Positions 7,250 through 13,422 of a DNA stretch of 15,231 nucleotides are shown here, piece by piece. A program made the position numbers and the translations under genes. How positions within the stretch are numbered: position 1 is the first letter of the stretch; each line of letters opens with the position of its first letter. The stretch covers positions 32,542 through 47,772 of the forward strand of contig DUJB01000064.1 of assembly GCA_013330055.1 (NCBI GenBank). Direction: 5' to 3'. Under the pieces are notes generated by a model, which saw only the letters and a list, made by a program, of their open reading frames with translations, did not search any database and had not been told where the DNA came from. The DNA is from Nitrosopumilaceae archaeon. GTDB taxonomy: Archaea; Thermoproteota; Nitrososphaeria; Nitrososphaerales; Nitrosopumilaceae.

Positions 7250-7278
7250 GATTTAAACTGACTAAATTTATTCGACGC

Positions 7279-8238
7279 TTGCAGAAAATTGGAAGTAGCA
7301 TACTGGTTTCACTTCCAAAAGAATGGATTGATGCAAATAAATTAGAAAAAAGCGATGAAGTCGAGGTAGAGACAGGAACCAATAGCCTCTCCATCACACT
7401 TTCCGGAAATCACAAGCTGCCAAAAGAAGTTGTAATATTGTATCCTATTTCAAAGGAAGAAAATATCATTGCCAACATTACTGGTGCATATCTTCTTGGA
7501 TATGATATCATCAAGATAAAAGGTAAATCAGTAATTTCAGCAGACGATCGCGAAAAGATCAGAACCTCGATGCGAAGACTCGTTGGCATGGAAATCGTAG
7601 AAGAAGATTCTTCCAATGTTATCATGCACTTTCTTTTGGATGCAACAACACTTAGTCCAGAAAAAATTCTAAAACGCATGAGCTCAATTGCACTTGGAAT
7701 GTTTCGTGACACTCTAAACACATTGATGTCAGAAGACAAGACGGTACTGCAAACAATTGCAAATAGAGATGATGAAATTGACAGACAGTATTTCCTGCTA
7801 GTTAGATTGATTCGAAGTACAATGGTTGATGCAAAGCTTGCTAACGCATTGGATTTAGAAAACATTGACATTTTGGATTACAGAATAGCTGCAAACCTAC
7901 TTGAAGCTGCGGGAGATACAATGGTAGATCTTGCAAAATCAATTTCAGAACTTGGATTAATGAAAAATGAATTCAAAAAAATTTATGATACTTCAAAATA
8001 TGTTGAGGAAATACATGAAAAATCAATAGAAGCCTTTATTGAAAATAATAGGTCACTTGCTATTGAAGCCATAAAACTACATCGTAGTTATCAAAAGAGA
8101 AGTAGTGATGTCCGTTCCTCTCTTGAACCTAAAAAACAGGCATCAATCGGGCTTATGGACCTAGTCTATACATTTGAAAAGATAGCACGATGTTGGGCTG
8201 ATGTAGCAGATCTTGTCAAACCAGTATATCCAAGCTAA
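7279..8238 (+). CDS. AbrB/MazE-like plus PhoU domain regulator (phosphate-transport regulator type)
   Basis: 319 residues from the TTG at 7279. The N-terminal swapped-hairpin AbrB-like DNA-binding domain (about 1-43) contains QKIGSSILVSLPKEW. The rest (about 95-315) is helical and PhoU-like, with a repeated pattern seen in RDTLNTLMSEDKTVLQTIANRDDEIDR. Archaeal proteins of this architecture are annotated as phosphate-uptake regulators; target and signal here are inferred, and no Pst genes are nearby. Start problem: the frame is open back to a TGA at 7249, and the codons before TTG read TKFIRRL, with conserved-looking RRL directly before QKIGSS. CTG at 7258 or ATT at 7270 may therefore be the true start. 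The promoter distance favours 7270 or 7279, so I kept the first conventional codon. The stop overlaps the stop of the convergent Nudix gene. Confidence 0.85.
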   Translation: MQKIGSSILVSLPKEWIDANKLEKSDEVEVETGTNSLSITLSGNHKLPKEVVILYPISKEENIIANITGAYLLGYDIIKIKGKSVISADDREKIRTSMRRLVGMEIVEEDSSNVIMHFLLDATTLSPEKILKRMSSIALGMFRDTLNTLMSEDKTVLQTIANRDDEIDRQYFLLVRLIRSTMVDAKLANALDLENIDILDYRIAANLLEAAGDTMVDLAKSISELGLMKNEFKKIYDTSKYVEEIHEKSIEAFIENNRSLAIEAIKLHRSYQKRSSDVRSSLEPKKQASIGLMDLVYTFEKIARCWADVADLVKPVYPS

Positions 8239-8762
8239 ACTAGCATTTTCTTCTTTATTGTATATGCTAAAACAGCACAAATTGTTTTAGAATCAGTTAT
8301 CTTTCCAGACAAGATCATTCCTAACACTTTTTTAAAATCAATTTTTACAACAGAAAGTATCTCGTCATCATCAAGCTTCAAATCACTAGATTTTTTTAGT
8401 CCTGTTGCAACATAACAATGAATTAGTTCAGTGTTATATCCAATTGATGGATAGTACTTGATCAACGAATTCATTTTTTTAGCTTCATAACCTGTTTCTT
8501 CTTTTAGTTCTCTAAACGCACACTTTCTTGGATCCTTTTCACCTTTATCCATGGTACCTGCGGGAATCTCAAAAACAAAGCCGTGCGGAAAACGATGTTG
8601 TTTTACAAATATGATCTTGCCATTTTCTATGGCAAGTATTGCAGAAGCACCCCTGTGTTCGATAATCTCTCTTCTGACTTTTCGTTTTTCTATAATTCCA
8701 TCATAAAGACTCAAAGAAAGGATCTTGCCTTCAAAAATCTTCTTTTTCTTCATGATAATCAT
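8235..8762 (-). CDS. Nudix hydrolase, ADP-ribose pyrophosphatase-like
   Basis: 175 residues. The region around 40-66 (ILAIENGKIIFVKQHRFPHG, then FEIPAG) is typical of ADP-ribose/ADP-sugar pyrophosphatases, which hydrolyse nucleoside diphosphate sugars to AMP and a sugar phosphate. The Nudix helix follows as AGTMDKGE, then RELKEETGY, with the metal-binding RExxEE intact. Between the first Glu and RE there are eight residues (KDPRKCAF) rather than the standard seven, a one-residue insertion. Start: ATG at 8762, with a second ATG three codons on. TATATATT at 8782-8790 lies about 24 bases before the first ATG, so the gene has its own leaderless promoter overlapping the end of the upstream Lrp gene. 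The exact substrate is not determinable by eye. Confidence 0.87.
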   Translation of the reverse strand: MIIMKKKKIFEGKILSLSLYDGIIEKRKVRREIIEHRGASAILAIENGKIIFVKQHRFPHGFVFEIPAGTMDKGEKDPRKCAFRELKEETGYEAKKMNSLIKYYPSIGYNTELIHCYVATGLKKSSDLKLDDDEILSVVKIDFKKVLGMILSGKITDSKTICAVLAYTIKKKMLV

Positions 8763-8781
8763 ACTAAGGGTGGGAAATTTG

Positions 8782-8790
8782 TTATATATT
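8782..8790 (-). promoter_or_regulatory. TATA box of the Nudix gene
   Basis: AATATATAA on the minus strand, centred about 24 bases before the ATG at 8762. It abuts the stop codon of the upstream Lrp-type gene, so the Nudix gene can be transcribed independently of it. Confidence 0.5.
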
Positions 8791-9687
8791 CTATTGATAG
8801 ATCAGATGAAGTCGCTTTGATCTCTTTGCTGATTTGATGCTATTTTTAACCCACTGTTCAGGAAAAGCGATCTTTTTTGGAATGAAGAGATCAGCTGAGG
8901 CAATACCAATGATTTTACGCACATTTTGCGTTATCTCATCAAGTTTGAATATATCATCACTGTAGAAAAACAAAACAATCTGATTCATGGCAATAAACGG
9001 TTTTTGTAAAAATGATTCTCCAAATTCTTCTTGTAGTTTAGCAAGAGTTTTCTTTACATCTTTTTCTATCCAAACAAGAATGGCAAAAGGAATGTACCCA
9101 CTAAATTTTCTTGGATCATATACCAAAGTAAATTGCATCGCATCATTATTTTCTAGCTTATCAAGACATCTTGTTATTGTCTTTGTTGACAATCCAGTTG
9201 ATTTTGCAATCTGATCAATTCGTGCACGCGGGTCTTTCAAGAGGACTTCAATTATCTCAAGATCAGTTTTTGTTAGTTCAGAACTAAAACCAAGATTCTG
9301 CGCTTCAAAAATACTAAGAACTCTTATATCTTTCATCAGGTTCTTTGCTAGTTCTATTTTTTTTCCTGGATCGTCTTTTATTACTATACTACAAACAGTT
9401 ATGCCACCAACGCAGGGAACAACAAAGAAAGGTTCACCTAAGAGTTTCAGCTGTTTTAGAATATACTCCAAATCTTGTCCAGTTACAACAAAATAAAGAA
9501 CATTATATCCCAAAATTGGCGGTTCAATTTTTAATGCAAATTTCTCTATGACTTTTTGATTAAGCATTTTTAAAATTCTTGATTTCACAGCACCCCCTGA
9601 AATCCCAACTTCTTGACCAATTTTTCTATCTGGTGTTCTACAATTGTTCAAAAGTTGTGTAAGAATCTGTATGTCTAATTTGTCCAA
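8791..9687 (-). CDS. Tandem Lrp/AsnC-family transcriptional regulator
   Basis: 298 residues, about twice a normal Lrp (near 150). The first unit has an AsnC-type helix-turn-helix (1-50; LDIQILTQLLNNCRTPDRKIG...) and an alpha/beta RAM-like domain (about 60-130). The second unit has another helix-turn-helix (about 136-185; LTKTDLEIIEVLLKDPRARI, then STGLSTKTITRCLDKLE) and a second alpha/beta domain (198-272), ending in a basic tail (KSAKRSKR). The protein is therefore a fused Lrp pair, probably DNA-binding. The start is a TTG two codons after an in-frame TAG, and the domain begins at once (DKLDIQIL), so it is well supported. A TATA-like TATTTTAATAATA lies about 31 bases upstream. It is divergent from the exporter operon across 116 bases, suggesting it controls that operon and itself. 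The effector is unknown. Confidence 0.85.
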   Translation of the reverse strand: MDKLDIQILTQLLNNCRTPDRKIGQEVGISGGAVKSRILKMLNQKVIEKFALKIEPPILGYNVLYFVVTGQDLEYILKQLKLLGEPFFVVPCVGGITVCSIVIKDDPGKKIELAKNLMKDIRVLSIFEAQNLGFSSELTKTDLEIIEVLLKDPRARIDQIAKSTGLSTKTITRCLDKLENNDAMQFTLVYDPRKFSGYIPFAILVWIEKDVKKTLAKLQEEFGESFLQKPFIAMNQIVLFFYSDDIFKLDEITQNVRKIIGIASADLFIPKKIAFPEQWVKNSIKSAKRSKRLHLIYQ

Positions 9688-9803
9688 TTTCTAATCTTGT
9701 AACCTCATTTGTTATTATTAAAATACTATTCATTAATAAAAATGTCGTCTATATCATTCTAATACTTCATATACATTATATATCAGACTATTTTTATTAA
9801 AAT
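9688..9803. promoter_or_regulatory. Divergent promoter region between the Lrp gene and the exporter operon
   Basis: 116 bases. On the plus strand TTATATAT (9776-9783) is centred about 25 bases before the permease ATG at 9804, a clear leaderless promoter. On the minus strand a TATTTTAATAATA element (9713-9725) precedes the TTG of the Lrp gene. The sequence between is AT-rich, with several ATAT-type words, but I could not define a convincing operator palindrome. Confidence 0.6.
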
Positions 9804-10991
9804 ATGGATTATAGAGTTCATCTAGCGAAAAGAATGCTTACCAACAAGAAAGGCAGTCTCATTGGTGCTGTCTTGGCAGTATCTATTGGTATACTTGTTA
9901 TCCACGTAAATTTCGTAATTTTTCAGGGGCTATATGACGCAATTGTACGTGATTTGAAAGATTACAGGTTTGGAGATATTCTAGTAAGTAATGATGAAGA
10001 TTATATTGACAAGTCTGACATCGCATTGATAAATTGGTTTGAAAGAAATCCGTATGTTGAAGCAGCAACATCCAGATTGGATGGATCCGCTTCAATAAAT
10101 GCCACAAAATTTGGGAAAAGAACTGAAGAATTTAGAATCCCAGTATTAGGTGTTGATCCACTAAGAGATACACGTGCATCTGCTATTCACAACACCGTGG
10201 GTGATGGCCAGTTTGTATTTGCAAGAAATTCCTTAGTGATGGGTTCTAGGGTTGCACGTGATCTTGGTGGAGTAGAAGTTGGTGATAATGTAAGGCTAAA
10301 GTTTGTAGATAGACATGGGGAGGATCAGCTCAAACGTTTTGTTGTAACTGGGATAACTTCTTCTGCAGGTGGGCAAGGACTAGATGGTAGTGTCATTGTT
10401 CATATTGACACATTACGTAGCATACTTGACAGAACTGATGAAACTGGAACAATCCTAGTAAAGCTAAATGATCCTACCAAAGCAGTAGAAATCAAGGATC
10501 TTTTTCTAAGATCATTTCCTTCCGATGATTTTAAAGCTGAAACCATAGAAGAATCTGCCGAAACACAGCTGAGTGGATTTAGATCAGGTATTGCTTTGAT
10601 AAATCTTATTGGATACTTTGGAATGATGTCTTCGGCATTTGCTATTGTAACAATTCAGATGATGCTAGTGTCAAGCAAAACTAGAGAAATAGGGATCATG
10701 AGAGCAATAGGAGCAAAAAGAATGGATATTCTTACTCTCTTTCTATTTCAGGGAATGATAATAGGAGCAATGGGTGCAGCAGCAGGAACAGGTCTTGGTT
10801 TGGTTTATACTTTCTATGCAAAAGAGACAAAAATGCAATTTGAGGGAAGTTTGGCCTTGGAAGTTACCTACAACTGGGAAAAGATAGGACAAACCGCTTT
10901 GACCTCTTTCGGATTGGCAGTAATAGCTTCAATATATCCTGCATACAGAGCAACCAGACTCTTACCAGTAGAGGCGATGAGAACTGTCTAA
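9804..10991 (+). CDS. ABC exporter permease, FtsX/MacB type
   Basis: 395 residues with the four-helix MacB/LolC topology: TM1 at about 18-42, a large extracellular domain (about 45-260), then TM2 (262-290), TM3 (307-335) and TM4 (360-382). The cytoplasmic coupling segment SSKTREIGIMRAIGAKRMDI (290-309) and the C-terminal YPAYRATRLLPVEAMR are hallmarks of the FtsX permease superfamily. Such permeases do not pump substrates through a channel but pass ATP-driven motion to the outer face (mechanotransmission). The ATG at 9804 follows a TATA box at 25 bases. The next gene encodes the matching ATPase, and its probable N-terminus overlaps the end of this gene. The substrate is unknown. Confidence 0.92.
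   Translation: MDYRVHLAKRMLTNKKGSLIGAVLAVSIGILVIHVNFVIFQGLYDAIVRDLKDYRFGDILVSNDEDYIDKSDIALINWFERNPYVEAATSRLDGSASINATKFGKRTEEFRIPVLGVDPLRDTRASAIHNTVGDGQFVFARNSLVMGSRVARDLGGVEVGDNVRLKFVDRHGEDQLKRFVVTGITSSAGGQGLDGSVIVHIDTLRSILDRTDETGTILVKLNDPTKAVEIKDLFLRSFPSDDFKAETIEESAETQLSGFRSGIALINLIGYFGMMSSAFAIVTIQMMLVSSKTREIGIMRAIGAKRMDILTLFLFQGMIIGAMGAAAGTGLGLVYTFYAKETKMQFEGSLALEVTYNWEKIGQTALTSFGLAVIASIYPAYRATRLLPVEAMRTV
10971..10974 (+). promoter_or_regulatory. Candidate ribosome-binding site for the exporter ATPase
   Basis: GAGG inside the end of the permease gene, 9 bases before a CTG at 10984. The spacing resembles that of the clear GGAGGT site of the third gene of this operon and supports initiation at CTG rather than the TTG at 11014. 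Confidence 0.35.
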
Positions 10992-11694
10992 TGTTGTTTT
11001 AGAAGTTAGAAACTTGAACAAAACATATGGCGAGGGCGAAACAGCGGTTCACGCCCTAAAAGACGTATCATTTTCTATCAAAAGGGGGGAGTTGCTTCTT
11101 ATTGTAGGCAGTTCTGGTTCCGGCAAATCTACATTATTGAATATGATTGGATTGCTGGATCGTCCAACCAGTGGAAAAATCTTTCTTGATGGAATAGAAA
11201 CAACTACTCTTAACGATAATGAAATATCATCTTTTAGAAATTCCAAGCTAGGATTTGTTTTCCAATCTGCAAATCTGCTATCTGATTTAACGGTGTTAGA
11301 GAACATTCTTCTCCCAAGAAAGATCCAGAGAACTGATGAAAATGCTGTAGATGATGCAAAAAAATTACTAAGAACAGTAGGTCTTGAAAAACAAATGAAC
11401 AATCGTGCAAACAAAATATCTGGTGGTCAAGCTCAAAGGGCAGCCATTGCTAGAGGTCTCATTAATAACCCCACAATAGTTTTAGCTGATGAACCTACAG
11501 GTAACTTGGATTCTGTTACTGCAGAAATAATTGTGCAACTCATGAAATCTCTTGTAAAAAAACTAGGACAGACATTCATTATCGTTACACATGACAAGCA
11601 CCAATTTGGGGATGTGGATAGAGTCATCACCATAAAAGATGGCCGTGCTTTTGAGGAAGAAGAACAAAGGGGAATGGAGGTAGCAGCATCATGA
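10984..11694 (+). CDS. ABC exporter ATPase, MacB/LolD type
   Basis: Energises the permease encoded just upstream. Numbered from TTG at 11014: the A-loop Tyr is in KTYG (3-6), Walker A is GSSGSGKST (32-40), the Q-loop is FVFQ (Q84), the signature is ISGGQAQR (135-142, Ile for the usual Leu), Walker B is IVLADEP with E160, the D-loop is NLDS, and the H-loop is H193. All catalytic parts are intact. Start: the frame is open to a TGA at 10978, and the codons before 11014 read SNVVLEVRNL, the conserved first beta-strand of this ATPase class. No ATG, GTG or TTG precedes it. CTG at 10984, with GAGG 9 bases upstream, would give (M)SNVVLEVRNLNKTYG and an 8-base overlap with the permease, so I chose it; 11014 is the conservative fallback. 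It overlaps the next gene by ATGA. Confidence 0.9.
   Translation: MSNVVLEVRNLNKTYGEGETAVHALKDVSFSIKRGELLLIVGSSGSGKSTLLNMIGLLDRPTSGKIFLDGIETTTLNDNEISSFRNSKLGFVFQSANLLSDLTVLENILLPRKIQRTDENAVDDAKKLLRTVGLEKQMNNRANKISGGQAQRAAIARGLINNPTIVLADEPTGNLDSVTAEIIVQLMKSLVKKLGQTFIIVTHDKHQFGDVDRVITIKDGRAFEEEEQRGMEVAAS
11676..11681 (+). promoter_or_regulatory. Strong ribosome-binding site of the secreted exporter partner
   Basis: GGAGGT, a near-perfect complement of the archaeal 16S 3' end, lies 9 bases before the ATG at 11691 and inside the end of the ATPase gene. With the ATGA overlap it indicates coupled translation. Confidence 0.7.
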
Positions 11695-12992
11695 GAAAAT
11701 TGGTTGCATTACTTGGAATATTTTTAATCAGTCAACTGTTTGTTGCTGCATACGCACAAACATCAACATCTAATTCACCATTTAACAGACAACCTGGTGA
11801 GATAAAAATTCTTAATGCCTATTTTGGTAATTTTAAAGAAAAGATGGAAGTAGAGCCAGGTGACATGAATGTACCATTCACAATTGTATTTGCAGCCGTA
11901 GGAACTCAAGATATTACTGGAATACATAGCGGGTTATCACTACCAATGGGATTTTCTTCATCAAATGCAAAAGATGGGCTAATAATGGCAGATACTGGTA
12001 GCGTCGCATTAGCGGGTGAAATCTTTTCGTTAACATATCATGTTAATTTGGATAAGAATATCAAGATTGGACAATATCCTGGTATGGTAAAGATAGATTT
12101 TTCAAGATTGCGAGAAAGTGGAATCAGAGACTCCTTCTTTAATTTTGATTTTCTAGTTACTGGGAAAAGTATTCTAAATATTAAATCAGCCGATCCTTTT
12201 CTAACTTCAATAAAGAACAATCCAGTAGTAATTCAAGTCTCAAATACTGGTACAGCTCCACTGTCTAACGTCCATATCGTTTTACAAAACACACAGACAA
12301 GTGTTTCAGCAACTGCACAATCTGTTACAAATTTAGAAAATTCAGTATTTGATCAAAATGAATGGAACATTGGAAATATTGAACCAAAATCTACAAAATT
12401 ATTTATATTTAATATCTATGTTCCAGAGAAACTAAAGGATGAAACCCTTCATGCACCTATGGAAATAACTTACCATAATGCCCATGGCGAAGCCAAAACG
12501 GTTCTGAGAACCATCGACTTTTACGTTAACGGATTGATAGACGCTTCAATCTACAATGTTGAGGTCATCACTTTATCCAAAAAACAGACTGTGATTGGTG
12601 AAGTTCTTAACGAAGGTAATGTTGATGGCTTGTTTGCATTTGTCACACTAGAACCACTTGGTAACTCTAACATAAAGAAATCAACTCAGTATATTGATAA
12701 ACTAGAACCAGATTCCCCTGTACCATTTAATTTCCCAATTGAATTTGATGGTGAACCAAGGGATGGTGAACATGACGTCCGTATAACAGTACGGTATAAG
12801 GACTCTTTACGAAATGAAAATACCATCTCATATGATACAACAATTCTCTACAAAGATATGTCAGAAGAGGAGACAAGCAACTTACCAGAGTTTATGTCAT
12901 TCATAATTTTAGGTGTGTTAGCTGGAATCGGACTACTTGTATACACTAGAATCAAAAAGAAAAATAAGAAAACTGTAAATCAAACAAGCTAA
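11691..12992 (+). CDS. Secreted, C-terminally membrane-anchored beta-rich protein (COG1361-like), exporter partner
   Basis: 433 residues. A signal peptide is visible (1-22: basic MRK, hydrophobic LVALLGIFLISQLFVA, cleavage near AYA-Q). The large extracytoplasmic part (about 23-400) is beta-rich, with repeated Ig/CARDB-like stretches such as VIQVSNTGTAPLSNVHIVLQ and VIGEVLNEGNVDGLFAFVTL, the pattern of COG1361-type S-layer-related proteins. A C-terminal transmembrane helix (401-419, FMSFIILGVLAGIGLLVYT) and the basic tail KKKNKK keep the C-terminus inside. The ATG overlaps the ATPase stop (ATGA) and has a strong ribosome-binding site. Position in the operon suggests it works with the permease outside the membrane, perhaps in the adaptor role that MacA plays in bacteria, though it has no resemblance to MacA. 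The function is inferred from context. Confidence 0.82.
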   Translation: MRKLVALLGIFLISQLFVAAYAQTSTSNSPFNRQPGEIKILNAYFGNFKEKMEVEPGDMNVPFTIVFAAVGTQDITGIHSGLSLPMGFSSSNAKDGLIMADTGSVALAGEIFSLTYHVNLDKNIKIGQYPGMVKIDFSRLRESGIRDSFFNFDFLVTGKSILNIKSADPFLTSIKNNPVVIQVSNTGTAPLSNVHIVLQNTQTSVSATAQSVTNLENSVFDQNEWNIGNIEPKSTKLFIFNIYVPEKLKDETLHAPMEITYHNAHGEAKTVLRTIDFYVNGLIDASIYNVEVITLSKKQTVIGEVLNEGNVDGLFAFVTLEPLGNSNIKKSTQYIDKLEPDSPVPFNFPIEFDGEPRDGEHDVRITVRYKDSLRNENTISYDTTILYKDMSEEETSNLPEFMSFIILGVLAGIGLLVYTRIKKKNKKTVNQTS

Positions 12993-13002
12993 AGTTATAT
13001 TT
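12993..13002 (+). promoter_or_regulatory. TATA box of the 13023 gene
   Basis: AGTTATATTT, centred about 25 bases before the ATG at 13023. This spacing supports a leaderless mRNA and selects ATG 13023 over the TTG at 13017. Confidence 0.55.
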
Positions 13003-13022
13003 AGTATACGCGATTTTTGTGT

Positions 13023-13412
13023 ATGACTTGGGATGAAATAGAGGTCCCAAAAGAAATCAGACCTTTTATGCTTGAACAGGCTGAAGAAACAAAGCTAGGC
13101 CAAAAAAACGGTGCAAATAAACAATATCGATATGGTAAATTACACATCAGAGAGTATGACGATAAATATCTAATCCATATGGATAAGGTAGATCCAAGGA
13201 AAGATCCTCTAGGTCATCTGATATTTGATGCACCTGAAGTTTTGATTGGTCTTGCAACTGCAGCGATTGGTGGTAAAAACATAGCATTACAAATTTATAA
13301 AATTCAAAAAGATTCAAAGTCAAAAAGTCTTTCTCTAATCACCGGATTTCTGGCATCTATAGCACTTGGCTACGTTGGATATTCACTAACAAAAAAGATC
13401 AAAAATTCCTAG
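13023..13412 (+). CDS. Small conserved-looking membrane protein of unknown function
   Basis: 129 residues, family not recognised. The N-terminal half is charged and soluble (MTWDEIEVPKEIRPFM, with many K/E/D). A weakly hydrophobic Gly/Ala stretch, IGLATAAIGG, lies near 78-87. A probable transmembrane helix follows at about 102-121 (SLITGFLASIALGYVGYSL), with a basic C-terminal tail KKIKNS, so the N-terminus is probably outside or the helix is a tail anchor. ATG at 13023 is chosen over TTG at 13017 because of the TATA spacing. The gene directly precedes the UbiB-family kinase; its stop overlaps the open frame of that gene and the TAG forms part of an AGGAG motif, so the two are probably one transcription unit. 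A role beside the kinase at the membrane is inference only. Confidence 0.75.
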   Translation: MTWDEIEVPKEIRPFMLEQAEETKLGQKNGANKQYRYGKLHIREYDDKYLIHMDKVDPRKDPLGHLIFDAPEVLIGLATAAIGGKNIALQIYKIQKDSKSKSLSLITGFLASIALGYVGYSLTKKIKNS

Positions 13413-13415
13413 GAG
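13411..13415 (+). promoter_or_regulatory. Candidate ribosome-binding site of the UbiB-family gene
   Basis: AGGAG overlaps the TAG stop of the upstream gene. In the UbiB frame it is followed 4 bases later by TTA (13420) and 7 bases later by GTC (13423). No ATG exists between 13381 and 13500 in any plus-strand frame. The site suggests initiation here at a rare codon. Confidence 0.45.
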
Positions 13416-13422
13416 TAGATTA

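Noticed and set aside
7410..7871. Long minus-strand ORF (153 codons) inside the PhoU gene
   Set aside because: It lies wholly opposite a well-supported gene, is rich in Ser/Ile as expected for an antisense frame, and has no motif.
9688..9803. Palindromic Lrp operator in the divergent region
   Set aside because: Several ATAT-rich words repeat loosely, but none forms a clear inverted repeat beyond what AT-rich promoter DNA gives by chance.
11049..11414. Minus-strand ORF (121 codons) inside the ABC ATPase gene
   Set aside because: It is antisense to intact Walker motifs and shows no domain.
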